Origin: G965267335 sp965267335
Lineage (GTDB): Bacteria; Bacteroidota; Bacteroidia; Cytophagales; JAAEPT01
DNA: 64,000 nucleotides
Direction: 5' to 3'
NCBI GenBank assembly: GCA_965267335.1
Contig: OZ253953.1
Span: 1,054,001 to 1,118,000 of the forward strand
Within the stretch, counting starts at the first letter, position 1. Every line of letters begins with the position of its first letter. The notes under the pieces are model-generated. The model saw nothing but the letters and a program-made list of their open reading frames with translations. It did no database searches and had not been told where the DNA came from. A program made the position numbers and the translations under genes. Below, in pieces: positions 35,604-44,105 of the stretch.

Positions 35604-35689
35604 AGTCTGGACTCTTACAACAATCGTTGTAAAGTCTAAACTACCAACGCTAACCTGGCCGTGGATCAACAGATTCACGGCTTTTCTTT
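35604..35689 (+). ncRNA. Candidate structured small RNA
   Basis: About 86 nt between a -7 box and an intrinsic terminator. The first hairpin has arms TAGT, GGACT and TTACAAC pairing with GTTGTAA, AGTCT and ACTA (16 pairs, one bulged C, a small internal loop) around the tetraloop AATC (35603-35643). The second, 35657-35682, pairs GGCCGTGGAT with ATTCACGGCT (10 pairs, with G-T) around CAACAG and ends in TTTTCTTT, a typical terminator. No ATG-initiated ORF lies inside. I do not recognise it as a known RNA. The next possible gene is the 32-residue peptide 208 bp downstream, so it may alternatively be a leader, but the terminator argues for a free transcript. Confidence 0.5.
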
Positions 35690-35897
35690 GGTTTGGAAGC
35701 TTGTTTCATGGCTAAACTTCTTTTTTTGAAACTTCCGGTCGATTCAAGGAGGGTCACAATCTTATGGCAGGACTTTTGATTTAACAAAACTTTAACTTAA
35801 AAGTACGGTTAAAGCCACTTTAGAAACTTTTTTTGCAACAGTGCAACCATTTTTAAAAACGTCTAGTCAATAATTATAGACACCAGCAATACAACTT

Positions 35898-35996
35898 ATG
35901 AAGAATTTAATCACAAATAGAGCAGTAAGTAATTTTTTGAAGGTTCTGGTACTTAGTATAGTAGCTGTAATATTCACGGTAGTTTTTTCCGTTTAA
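35898..35996 (+). CDS. Possible 32-residue single-span membrane peptide
   Basis: ATG to TAA, 32 residues: a basic N-terminus (MKNLITNRAVSNFLK) followed by one hydrophobic helix (VLVLSIVAVIFTVVF). It lies in a 660-bp stretch with no longer gene. An intrinsic terminator follows 80 bp downstream, so it appears to be a short transcript of its own. The charge layout (N-in) is that of real small membrane proteins or type I toxin-like peptides, but no homologue is recognised and no exact -7 box was found upstream. It could be chance. Confidence 0.35.
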   Translation: MKNLITNRAVSNFLKVLVLSIVAVIFTVVFSV

Positions 35997-36075
35997 AGCA
36001 TTAAGGTGTAGAGAGTCCTTCATCCATGTCAATACCAGTATAGAGGAAGTGATAATTGAACAGTGAAATCTGTTT

Positions 36076-36109
36076 GCCCGATCAATCCCCTTGTTGTTCG
36101 GGCGTTTTT
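36076..36109 (+). terminator. Intrinsic terminator
   Basis: GCCCGA pairs with TCGGGC around an AT-rich loop, then GTTTTT follows. It ends the short region holding the 32-residue peptide and lies just before the -7 box of the metalloprotease gene. Confidence 0.7.
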
Positions 36110-36114
36110 CCTAT

Positions 36115-36122
36115 TAAATTTG
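36115..36122 (+). promoter_or_regulatory. -7 promoter element for the M43-like protease gene
   Basis: TAAATTTG, an exact TAnnTTTG match, 28 bp before ATG 36151. A TTG at 36094-36096, inside the terminator loop, sits near the -33 position. Confidence 0.5.
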
Positions 36123-36150
36123 GCACGATACTTATTATAATCAAGAGAAG

Positions 36151-37299
36151 ATGAAAAAGTTCGTTGCTATAGGGTATTTTTTATTTCGTTCTCTGGGTTG
36201 CCTCCTGGCACAGGATTCAATTGACTACTTGAAAGTCAATATCCACTATATCCTGCATCCCGATTCTATTGAGAATTTCTCGAAAGAAGGATCATTCAAT
36301 CCTAAATCGGATTCTATAGTTAATGGATATGCATATGCCGAAAGAATTATTAATCACAATAATCACTTGCTCGCACATAATAAACCAATGAATCTGATCA
36401 ATTCTGACTCTTCTAATCAGAATCCCCCCAAGATCAATTTTAGATATTTATTGACAGGTGTATATTATCACCGGGACTCAGTGCTTTGTTACTATGATCA
36501 TAACTATCCGAAAATTATTCTGAAGAAGTACGGTGTGAATTCAGATACGGAGTTTAATATTTTCTTTTTACAATGGCCACCCGATATGCCGGAAAACAAA
36601 AGAAAAGATGGAGGGGTAGCGGGTTGTCTTGGTTGTGGCCAATTTCCGGTTATTCTGATGGTTGATGCCTGGGATGAGTATCAGAGTTATGGCAATCTCA
36701 ACTGGCTCGGCCCTGTATTTAGTACCGTAATTAACCATGAGATGGGCCACCTTCTTGGACTGGCACATAATTGGGGACGTGATGGTTGTGATGATACCCC
36801 GGAACACAAGCGAGCATGGTGCGGACATGATCCCGAAAAAGGTATTTATGTTGATAATAATATGATGAGTTACAACTGTAACCCTAGTGCGATGACCAGT
36901 TGTCAGTTAGAAATTGTCAATAAGAAAATACATAACGAACATAAAAATCGCTTCATCAGATCGCCAGCGGGAAATCCGCCTCCACAGGCATTATTTGCGA
37001 TGAATGATGATTTCACAAGAAATTCAGCAATAATTCTGAACGGATTCTGGAGATCTTTGAAGACGGAGAAGGCCTACCGTATTACTATTAAAAAAAAGAA
37101 AAACTCAGGTAAGGGCTACAAAAAAAGTAAAATTGGAGAATGGAGAACCGGAGCATATAACGATGTAGACCTCATCAAGTATTTTGGTAAAAAAATCCCC
37201 AAAGGTGAATATGAGTTGACTTTAGAAGTGAAAGGGGAAGGTGAATTCAAGATTAGTAAGACACAAGAATTTAGCGTGATCAAATCTAGTAAAGACTAA
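36151..37299 (+). CDS. Secreted M43-like (pappalysin-type) zinc metalloprotease
   Basis: 382 aa. Signal peptide MKKFVAIGYFLFRSLGCLLAQ. The long metzincin zinc motif HEMGHLLGLAH is at residues 196-206, followed by NWGRDGCDDTPEH (the DDTP segment typical of M43) and a Met-turn NNMMSYN. Cysteines near the motif likely form disulfides. The last ~110 residues form a separate Lys-rich beta-strand domain. No T9SS sorting domain was seen, so it is periplasmic or secreted by another route. It has its own promoter and is followed by a weak hairpin. Substrate is unknown. Secreted metalloproteases of this class degrade proteins outside the cell or process surface proteins. Confidence 0.85.
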   Translation: MKKFVAIGYFLFRSLGCLLAQDSIDYLKVNIHYILHPDSIENFSKEGSFNPKSDSIVNGYAYAERIINHNNHLLAHNKPMNLINSDSSNQNPPKINFRYLLTGVYYHRDSVLCYYDHNYPKIILKKYGVNSDTEFNIFFLQWPPDMPENKRKDGGVAGCLGCGQFPVILMVDAWDEYQSYGNLNWLGPVFSTVINHEMGHLLGLAHNWGRDGCDDTPEHKRAWCGHDPEKGIYVDNNMMSYNCNPSAMTSCQLEIVNKKIHNEHKNRFIRSPAGNPPPQALFAMNDDFTRNSAIILNGFWRSLKTEKAYRITIKKKKNSGKGYKKSKIGEWRTGAYNDVDLIKYFGKKIPKGEYELTLEVKGEGEFKISKTQEFSVIKSSKD

Positions 37300-37321
37300 A
37301 TTGTTGATAACTTTTTTGTGA

Positions 37322-37350
37322 TGTGGAATTTAATTTCCACAAGGGGTTTT
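37322..37350 (+). terminator. Weak hairpin, possible terminator after the protease gene
   Basis: TGTGGAA pairs with TTCCACA (7 bp) around TTTAAT, followed by AGGGGTTTTTTA. It lies 23 bp after the stop and just before the carB -7 box. Confidence 0.4.
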
Positions 37351-37370
37351 TTATATAACTCTTTTCACAA

Positions 37371-37378
37371 TACCTTTG
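37371..37378 (+). promoter_or_regulatory. -7 promoter element for carB
   Basis: TACCTTTG, an exact TAnnTTTG match, 39 nt before the carB ATG. TTTT at about 37347-37350 is a weak -33 candidate. Confidence 0.55.
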
Positions 37379-37417
37379 TGCAATTTTGTTCAACACTCAA
37401 GCACTTAGGTAGAAATA

Positions 37418-40231
37418 ATGCCCAGAGATAAAAGCATAAAATCGGTACTGATAATAGGAAGTGGCCCAATTGTAATTGGCCAGGCGTGTGAGTTTGATTA
37501 CTCAGGATCACAGGCATCAAAGTCATTAAGAGAAGAAGGAATCGAGGTAACACTTATTAATTCCAATCCGGCTACAATTATGACGGATAAGGTTACCGCT
37601 GATAATATCTACTTAAGGCCACTTGAAAAAAAGTACATCGAGGAGATTCTGCAGAAGCATGATATTGATGCTGTGTTACCCACTATGGGTGGACAAACAG
37701 CGTTGAACCTTGCTATGGAATGCGATAAGGCTGGCCTTTGGAAGAAGTATAATGTGAAGATGATTGGTGTCGATGTCAATGCAATCGAAACCGCAGAAGA
37801 TAGAGAGGTTTTTCGTCAGCTCATGATTGAGAAGGGACTTGGGGTTTGTAAAGGAAAAACAGCCACTTCATTCTTACAAGGAAAAGAAATTGCTCAGGAA
37901 ATCGGATTTCCTTTAGTTATTAGACCTTCCTATACACTTGGAGGATCAGGAGGAGGTTTCGTTAATACCCCTGAGGAGTTTGATAAAGCACTAAATAATG
38001 GTCTGCACAGATCACCTGTACATGAAGTATTGATCGAGCAAAGTATTCTAGGATGGAAGGAATACGAATTCGAATTAATGCGAGATGATCTTGGGAATTT
38101 CATAATCGTTTGTACCGTGGAGAATTTCGATCCCATGGGTATACATACAGGTGATTCAATTACAGTTGCACCTGCTATGACCTTGTCCGACACCTGTTTC
38201 CAGGAAATGCGTGATCAAGCCATCAAGATTGTAAACTCGGTAGGTGAGTTTGCCGGGGGTTGTAATATTCAGTTCTCGGTCAACCCGGTTGATGAGTCAA
38301 TCATTGTCATCGAGATCAATCCTCGGGTATCAAGGTCGTCTGCTCTTGCTTCTAAAGCCACCGGATATCCGATTGCAAAAATCGCAGCAAAACTAGCTAT
38401 AGGTTATACGCTTGATGAACTGAAGAATCAAATCACAGGACATACAAGTGCATATTTTGAGCCTTCGCTGGATTACGTGATTGTAAAAATTCCAAGATGG
38501 AACTTCGACAAATTCAAAGGGTCTGACCGAAGATTAGGTCTTCAAATGAAGGCTGTTGGTGAAGTGATGGGTATTGGCCGTAACTTCCAGGAAGCCCTTC
38601 AAAAAGCTTGTCAGTCACTTGAAATCAAAAGAAATGGCCTGGGTGCTGATGGAAAGGAGCTGACCAATCAAGAGCAGATTTTAGAAAGTCTTGCTAATCC
38701 ATCATGGAATCGTTTGTTCCATTTACGTGATGCCATGGCTCTTGGTATTCCAAAGAAAAGAGTCTTTGATATTACTAAAATCGATCCATGGTTCCTGAAC
38801 CAACTCGAGGAGCTTGTGATCCTGGAAAGGGAAATAGCTAAATATACGGTTGAAAACATCACCTATGATATGATGCTTGAGGCAAAGCAAAAAGGATTTG
38901 CCGATAGACAAATAGCGCATCTGATGAACTGTTTGGAGAGTGAGGTTTACTCTAAGCGACATGAGTTAGGGATCAAGCGGGTGTATAAACTGGTAGATAC
39001 TTGTGCTGCAGAATTTGAAGCTCAGACACCTTATTACTATTCTACATTTGATGATGAGAACGAGTCAATCGTAACAGATAAAAAGAAAATCGTTGTACTA
39101 GGTTCAGGACCTAACCGAATCGGTCAGGGAATTGAGTTCGACTACTCTTGTGTTCATGGAGTATTGGCCGCAAAAGAGTGTGGCTACGAAACGATCATGA
39201 TCAACTGTAACCCTGAAACTGTATCAACAGATTTTGATGTTGCGGATAAACTATACTTCGAACCTGTTTTCTGGGAACATATCTATGACATCATCCTTCA
39301 TGAAAAACCAGAAGGAGTTATCGTTCAGCTTGGCGGACAAACCGCTTTGAAGCTTGCTGAAAAACTGGAAAGATATGGTATAAAGATTATGGGAACCAGT
39401 TATGATGCTCTTGATCTTGCGGAGGACAGAGGTCGTTTTTCTGATCTTTTGAAGGACAACGATATTCCTTATCCTGAATATGGCGCGATCGAAACGGCAG
39501 ATGAAGCACTTGAAGTGTGTAAAGAAATTGGCTTCCCGATGTTGGTAAGACCTAGTTATGTGCTTGGTGGCCAGAGCATGAAGATCGTGATTAATGAAGA
39601 AGAGCTGGAAAAACATGTTATCGATACCTTAAGAGATATACCTGATAATAAAGTTCTCCTTGATCATTTCCTTGATGGTGCAATTGAAGCGGAAGCAGAT
39701 GCAATATGTGATGGCGAGAATGTTTATATAATAGGTATCATGCAGCACATTGAGCCAGCCGGAATCCATTCGGGAGACTCTTATGCGGTATTGCCTCCAT
39801 ATAATTTGGGAGATCTTGTCATGCAGCAAATTGAAGCCTATACTGAGAAGATCGCCAAAGCACTGAATACAGTTGGTCTGATTAATATTCAATTTGCGGT
39901 CAAAGATGACAAAGTTTATATTATTGAAGCCAACCCGCGCGCATCACGTACGGTGCCTTTTATATGTAAAGCATACCAGGAGCCATATGTAAATTATGCT
40001 ACTAAAGTGATGCTCGGTGAAAAAAAAGTAACAGATTTTGAATTTAAACCGGTTAAAAAGGGTTATGCAATAAAGATTCCTGTGTTCTCATTTGATAAGT
40101 TCCCGAATGTGAACAAAGAATTAGGACCTGAAATGAAGTCAACCGGTGAGGCGATTTACTTTATCGATGACCTTCAGGATGAGTTCTTTGTGAAAATTTA
40201 TAACGAAAGGAATTTATACTTAAGTAGATAA
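37418..40231 (+). CDS. carB: Carbamoyl phosphate synthase large subunit, no allosteric domain
   Basis: 937 aa. It makes carbamoyl phosphate for arginine and pyrimidine synthesis with ammonia from CarA. N-terminal half: IIGSGPIVIGQACEFDYSGSQA and an ATP-grasp domain with VIRPSYTLGGSGGG; second half: VLGSGPNRIGQGIEFDYSC and LVRPSYVLGGQS. The helical oligomerisation domain lies between them (~400-550). It ends after YFIDDLQDEFFVKIYNERNLYLSR-type strands without the ~130-residue MGS-like domain that binds UMP and ornithine in E. coli. The stop is a clean TAA followed in frame by the small gene below. Shorter CarB proteins of this length are usual in some Cytophagales, so this is probably not a truncation artefact. 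Confidence 0.94.
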   Translation: MPRDKSIKSVLIIGSGPIVIGQACEFDYSGSQASKSLREEGIEVTLINSNPATIMTDKVTADNIYLRPLEKKYIEEILQKHDIDAVLPTMGGQTALNLAMECDKAGLWKKYNVKMIGVDVNAIETAEDREVFRQLMIEKGLGVCKGKTATSFLQGKEIAQEIGFPLVIRPSYTLGGSGGGFVNTPEEFDKALNNGLHRSPVHEVLIEQSILGWKEYEFELMRDDLGNFIIVCTVENFDPMGIHTGDSITVAPAMTLSDTCFQEMRDQAIKIVNSVGEFAGGCNIQFSVNPVDESIIVIEINPRVSRSSALASKATGYPIAKIAAKLAIGYTLDELKNQITGHTSAYFEPSLDYVIVKIPRWNFDKFKGSDRRLGLQMKAVGEVMGIGRNFQEALQKACQSLEIKRNGLGADGKELTNQEQILESLANPSWNRLFHLRDAMALGIPKKRVFDITKIDPWFLNQLEELVILEREIAKYTVENITYDMMLEAKQKGFADRQIAHLMNCLESEVYSKRHELGIKRVYKLVDTCAAEFEAQTPYYYSTFDDENESIVTDKKKIVVLGSGPNRIGQGIEFDYSCVHGVLAAKECGYETIMINCNPETVSTDFDVADKLYFEPVFWEHIYDIILHEKPEGVIVQLGGQTALKLAEKLERYGIKIMGTSYDALDLAEDRGRFSDLLKDNDIPYPEYGAIETADEALEVCKEIGFPMLVRPSYVLGGQSMKIVINEEELEKHVIDTLRDIPDNKVLLDHFLDGAIEAEADAICDGENVYIIGIMQHIEPAGIHSGDSYAVLPPYNLGDLVMQQIEAYTEKIAKALNTVGLINIQFAVKDDKVYIIEANPRASRTVPFICKAYQEPYVNYATKVMLGEKKVTDFEFKPVKKGYAIKIPVFSFDKFPNVNKELGPEMKSTGEAIYFIDDLQDEFFVKIYNERNLYLSR

Positions 40232-40234
40232 GTT

Positions 40235-40471
40235 ATTTTCAAAATTATTGTCATATCGATTGTTGTATTGTACCTGCTACGCGTACTCGGGCAAATAGCA
40301 GCTGGATTTTCCAGTAGCAATCAATCGGACAATACGAGAAGGGATTACGATAATGAACCTCGAAGAAGAAAGAGGGGGAAATTGAATATTGACTATCAAC
40401 CCAGAAAAAATAAAAAGGCACCAACTAATTACAAAGGAGGTGAGTATGTTGACTACGAGGAGGTAGATTAG
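40235..40471 (+). CDS. DUF4834-like small membrane protein, unusual start
   Basis: The frame follows the carB stop directly, in the same frame. It encodes one membrane helix (FKIIVISIVVLYLLRVLG) and a basic Arg/Lys/Asn tail ending GEYVDYEEVD, the hallmark of the Bacteroidota DUF4834 family. No ATG, GTG or TTG precedes the helix; TTG 40268 lies inside it and would remove two thirds of the membrane segment. ATT at 40235, one codon after the stop plus one, would give the expected N-terminus (78 aa). Either a rare ATT start coupled to carB termination, readthrough, or a base error is needed. Function unknown. Confidence 0.6.
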   Translation: MFKIIVISIVVLYLLRVLGQIAAGFSSSNQSDNTRRDYDNEPRRRKRGKLNIDYQPRKNKKAPTNYKGGEYVDYEEVD

Positions 40472-40504
40472 TCGAACAAAAAAAGCACCCGCAAAAAAAA
40501 TTGG

Positions 40505-40512
40505 TATATTTG
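40505..40512 (+). promoter_or_regulatory. -7 promoter element for accD
   Basis: TATATTTG, an exact TAnnTTTG match, 24 nt before the accD ATG. Confidence 0.5.
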
Positions 40513-40536
40513 CAGTCACATTAAATCTGAAATGTT

Positions 40537-41382
40537 ATGCCTTGGTTTACCAGGAAAGAAAAAGGGATTGTAACTCCAACTGAACTGAAAAAAGAAGCCC
40601 CGGATGGGTTGTGGTATCAGTGTCCAGAGTGTAAAAAAGTATCTCAAACAAAAGAGCATGCAGCACATTCGTATACTTGTGTTGAATGTAACCATCATGC
40701 AAGGATAGGCTCAAGAGAGTATTTTGAGATTCTTTTTGATAAAGGCAAATATACAGAACTCAATAAGGAATTGACTTCGGGGGATCCCTTGAAGTTTATT
40801 GATACAAAATCATATCCGGAAAGAATAAAGTCTACTCAGTCAAAAACTGACCTTAAAGATGCCGTAAGGACCGGACATGGTAAAATGAACGGAAGTAATG
40901 TGGTGGTGGCCTGTATGGACTTTGCTTTTATCGGAGGCTCAATGGGTTCCGTAGTTGGTGAAAAAATTGCACGAGCAATTGACTTTGCCAGAGAGAAAAA
41001 ATATCCGTTCATCATGATATCCAAATCAGGAGGTGCCAGGATGATGGAGGCTGGATTTTCTTTGATGCAAATGGCTAAGACTTCCGCAAAACTCGCCCTG
41101 CTGGCAGAGGAAAAAGTACCATATATTTCAATTCTAACGGATCCAACAACGGGTGGAGTGACAGCATCATACGCTATGTTAGGTGATTTTAATATAGCCG
41201 AACCCGGTGCATTAATTGGTTTTGCCGGTCCACGAGTAATCCGGGAGACCATTGGCATGGGACTTCCTGATGGGTTCCAGAGCTCAGAGTTTGTTCTCGA
41301 GCACGGATTTCTGGACTTTATTGTCGATAGAAAAGAAATGAAAGAAACGCTTTCTGATCTTATTGGAATACTTGCCAAGTAG
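40537..41382 (+). CDS. accD: Acetyl-CoA carboxylase carboxyltransferase subunit beta
   Basis: 281 aa. It carries the N-terminal four-cysteine zinc ribbon (Cys29, Cys32, Cys48, Cys51) and the crotonase-fold carboxyltransferase domain with FIGGSMGSVVGEKI, SKSGGARMMEA, TDPTTGGVTASYAMLGD and AEPGALIGFAGPRVI. With AccA it moves the carboxyl group from carboxybiotin to acetyl-CoA, the first step of fatty acid synthesis. Length and motifs are normal. It has its own -7 box. Confidence 0.96.
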   Translation: MPWFTRKEKGIVTPTELKKEAPDGLWYQCPECKKVSQTKEHAAHSYTCVECNHHARIGSREYFEILFDKGKYTELNKELTSGDPLKFIDTKSYPERIKSTQSKTDLKDAVRTGHGKMNGSNVVVACMDFAFIGGSMGSVVGEKIARAIDFAREKKYPFIMISKSGGARMMEAGFSLMQMAKTSAKLALLAEEKVPYISILTDPTTGGVTASYAMLGDFNIAEPGALIGFAGPRVIRETIGMGLPDGFQSSEFVLEHGFLDFIVDRKEMKETLSDLIGILAK

Positions 41383-41567
41383 CCAGATCTTTCGAAGTTT
41401 AAATTCTAAATATTAAAGGGCTTTAATTTTAGCCAAGGCCTCTTTTCTGTAATCCCTTTTTATAATCAATGAATAGTTGGGGTAAAAAGTGTAAATTACT
41501 AGTATTAAATAGGTTATAAATTAATATTTAGAATATAAACTTTAATAGTTAACATTTTCTCTATCCA

Positions 41568-42572
41568 ATGCGCCTTATCTCAAAGCCCGTATTGTGCAAC
41601 TACTATCTTACTTATCGTTGTAACGCCAAGTGCGGTTTTTGTGATATATGGGAAAAACCATCGCCCTATGTAACGTTAGATTCTGCAAAGAAAAACCTGC
41701 GGGCACTCAAAAAATTAGGAGTTAAGGTAATCGATTTTACGGGCGGAGAGCCACTGCTACACCGTGAGCTTGACCTTTTGTTGACTCTAGCTCAGGATAT
41801 GGACTTTATTACCACTGTTACAACAAACTGTTTACTGTATCCAAAATGGGCTGAGAAAATTAGAGGGAAAGTAGATATGCTCCATTTTTCTCTTGATTCC
41901 ATTAGTAAAGAGAAGCACGATGAAGGTAGGGGGGTGGCATGTTATGACTTCGTTATGAGTTCAATTCAACAGGCCAAGGAACTTGGAGAACGACCTGATA
42001 TTCTTTTTACCGTATTTGAGGATAATGTTGCAGAAATAGAACAGGTATATAAAGAAGTAATTCTCCCAAACGATCTGATTCTGATTCTGAATCCTGTATT
42101 TGATTACAATAATGTGGAAACAGGTAAATCCTTGTCTGAACGATCACTGAAAATCCTGACTTCCTGGGGTAAGAAGAAGAATGTTTATCTCAATAATGCT
42201 TTCATAGAGTTACGAAAAGATGGGGGCAATCATATAGACAATCCGGTATGCAAGGCAGCAAGTTCAACCATAGTCATCTCTCCGGATAACAATCTTGTGT
42301 TGCCATGCTATCACTTAGGTGTCAAATCGTTTCCCATTCAGGAGGATTTGTTTACACTCTATCAGTCTGATGAAGTACAGGCGCAGATAAAGTCAGAAGG
42401 TCGACTTCCCGAGTGTGAAGGATGTACTATCAACTGTTATATGCAGCCATCTTTCTCAGTGGAATACAACAAATACTGGAGAAAAGCTCTACCGAGTACA
42501 CTCAAGTACAACATGATGAAGGGAACCTGGAAAAAATTATTTCGAAAAAGCCGGAATCAATTTGAGTCATAG
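41568..42572 (+). CDS. Radical SAM protein with C-terminal cysteine cluster
   Basis: 334 aa. The radical SAM 4Fe-4S motif is CNAKCGFC (Cys18, Cys22, Cys25) and the SAM-binding strand FTGGEPLLH follows. Near the C-terminus, VCKAAS, LPCYHLG and CEGCTINC supply further cysteines that could bind an auxiliary cluster in the SPASM manner. SPASM enzymes modify peptides or mature enzymes, but no precursor peptide gene is seen beside it, so the substrate is unknown. It is monocistronic, with 185 bp before it and 214 bp after it. It has no signal peptide. Confidence 0.82.
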   Translation: MRLISKPVLCNYYLTYRCNAKCGFCDIWEKPSPYVTLDSAKKNLRALKKLGVKVIDFTGGEPLLHRELDLLLTLAQDMDFITTVTTNCLLYPKWAEKIRGKVDMLHFSLDSISKEKHDEGRGVACYDFVMSSIQQAKELGERPDILFTVFEDNVAEIEQVYKEVILPNDLILILNPVFDYNNVETGKSLSERSLKILTSWGKKKNVYLNNAFIELRKDGGNHIDNPVCKAASSTIVISPDNNLVLPCYHLGVKSFPIQEDLFTLYQSDEVQAQIKSEGRLPECEGCTINCYMQPSFSVEYNKYWRKALPSTLKYNMMKGTWKKLFRKSRNQFES

Positions 42573-42712
42573 AGTTAAAAAATAAATTGCTGACAATCAG
42601 TTTGTTGTGAGGGATGAGATTGAGGCTATTCATAAGCGAACAAAAAATTGAGATAATCGTTAACTGTTAGGAGGCCCACAAATTTTAATTTAGGGCAAAT
42701 TGTATGGGCATT

Positions 42713-42745
42713 TTTGGGTTAAAATGCCGAAAGTAAATATATTTG
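42713..42745 (+). promoter_or_regulatory. Promoter for nqrF with -33 and -7 elements
   Basis: TTTG at 42713-42716 and TATATTTG at 42738-42745, 21 bp apart, match the Bacteroidota TTTG / TAnnTTTG arrangement. It lies 41 nt before the nqrF ATG and shows that the gene is transcribed alone. Confidence 0.65.
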
Positions 42746-42786
42746 TAGCCCTGCAAAGGGAAGATTTAATTAAAAAATATTCATAG

Positions 42787-44085
42787 ATGGAAACAGGTGT
42801 TATTGTAGCCTCGATTATAGCTTTTACAGTAGTGATTCTTGCCCTAGTGGTGATACTACTTTTTGCTCAGTCTAAATTAGTCAACAGTGGAGACGTTACC
42901 ATTACTATCAATGGTGAGAAAAAATTAACAGTTCCTGCTGGAACTACTCTTCTGAATACCCTTTCTTCACAATCCGTGTTTCTTCCTTCCGCCTGTGGTG
43001 GTGGTGGTACTTGCGCAATGTGCAAGTGTCAGGTGCTTTCTGGTGGCGGGGATGTGCTTCCTACGGAAGAAGGTCATCTTTCTCGTACTGAAAAGGAAAC
43101 TAACGTAAGACTTTCTTGTCAGGTGAAAGTGAAAGAAGATATGGAGATCAAAGTCCATGACGAGATTTTCGGTATTAAGAAGTGGGAATGCGAAGTGATA
43201 TCAAACTACAACGTAGCTTCATTTATTAAAGAATTTGTTGTTAAACTTCCTGAGGGAGAGAACTTGGACTTTCAAGCAGGTGGATATATCCAAATTGATG
43301 TTCCTGTCTGTGAAGTAGACTTTAAAGACATGGATATCACAGCCCACCCAAGAATGGGTAAGGCTCCTGATGAATATCAGAAAGAATGGGATCAGTTCGG
43401 GCTTTGGGACTTGAAGATGGTGAATGATGAGCCAATTTTCAGAGCTTACTCAATGGCTAACCACCCGGCTGAAGGTAATATTGTAATGTTGAATATTCGT
43501 ATAGCTACTCCACCATGGGATCGCGCACGCAATACCTGGATGGATGTAAATCCTGGAATTTGCTCATCTTATGTTTTTGGTTGTAAACCAGGTGATAAAG
43601 TGACTATTTCCGGGCCTTATGGCGAATTCTTCATTAAAGATACAGATGCTGAAATGGTATATGTTGGTGGAGGTGCAGGTATGGCTCCAATGAGATCGCA
43701 TCTGTTCCACTTGTTCCACACTTTGAAATCAGGTAGAAAAGTTTCTTACTGGTATGGTGGTAGATCAAGAAGAGAGTTATTCTACATTGAGGACTTTAGA
43801 AAGATTGAGAAGGAGTTTCCAAATTTCAAATTTTATATGGTGCTTTCCGAGCCTCTACCGGAGGATAACTGGAAGGAGAAAGACGGATTGGATGGAGAAG
43901 GAGATGGATTTGTTGGGTTTGTGCACCAGGCACTTATCGATAACTATCTAAGCAAGCATGAAGAGCCGGAAGAGATTGAATTCTACTTCTGCGGTCCTCC
44001 AATGATGAACCAGGCTGTATTGAAAATGGTTGATGATTTTGGAGTGCCAGATGAAAATGTTGCATTTGATGATTTTGGAGGTTAA
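42787..44085 (+). CDS. nqrF: Na+-translocating NADH:quinone reductase subunit F
   Basis: 432 aa. One N-terminal membrane helix, then a 2Fe-2S ferredoxin domain with Cys70, Cys76, Cys79 and Cys111 (LPSACGGGGTCAMCKC), then FAD- and NADH-binding domains with RAYSMANHP, GPYGEFFI and VGGGAGMAPMRSHL, ending DENVAFDDFGG. NqrF is the NADH-oxidising subunit of the sodium-pumping complex. No other nqr gene is adjacent, which is unusual because nqrA-F normally form one operon; the rest must lie elsewhere. A terminator follows directly. Confidence 0.95.
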   Translation: METGVIVASIIAFTVVILALVVILLFAQSKLVNSGDVTITINGEKKLTVPAGTTLLNTLSSQSVFLPSACGGGGTCAMCKCQVLSGGGDVLPTEEGHLSRTEKETNVRLSCQVKVKEDMEIKVHDEIFGIKKWECEVISNYNVASFIKEFVVKLPEGENLDFQAGGYIQIDVPVCEVDFKDMDITAHPRMGKAPDEYQKEWDQFGLWDLKMVNDEPIFRAYSMANHPAEGNIVMLNIRIATPPWDRARNTWMDVNPGICSSYVFGCKPGDKVTISGPYGEFFIKDTDAEMVYVGGGAGMAPMRSHLFHLFHTLKSGRKVSYWYGGRSRRELFYIEDFRKIEKEFPNFKFYMVLSEPLPEDNWKEKDGLDGEGDGFVGFVHQALIDNYLSKHEEPEEIEFYFCGPPMMNQAVLKMVDDFGVPDENVAFDDFGG

Positions 44086-44105
44086 TTAACCTCACTTACA
44101 ATATC

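Noticed and set aside
35603..35643. Hairpin at 35.6 kb as a tRNA
   Set aside because: No T-arm GTTC segment, no anticodon arm geometry and no CCA end; a small RNA is the better reading.
35708..35779. 23-residue frame starting ATG at 35708 (MAKLLFLK...)
   Set aside because: Short, mixed composition and no terminator or promoter of its own; less convincing than the frame at 35898.
41383..41567. Small paired segments after accD as a terminator
   Set aside because: Only 4-6 pairs with large loops and no consistent T tract; nothing else seen in this 185-bp gap.
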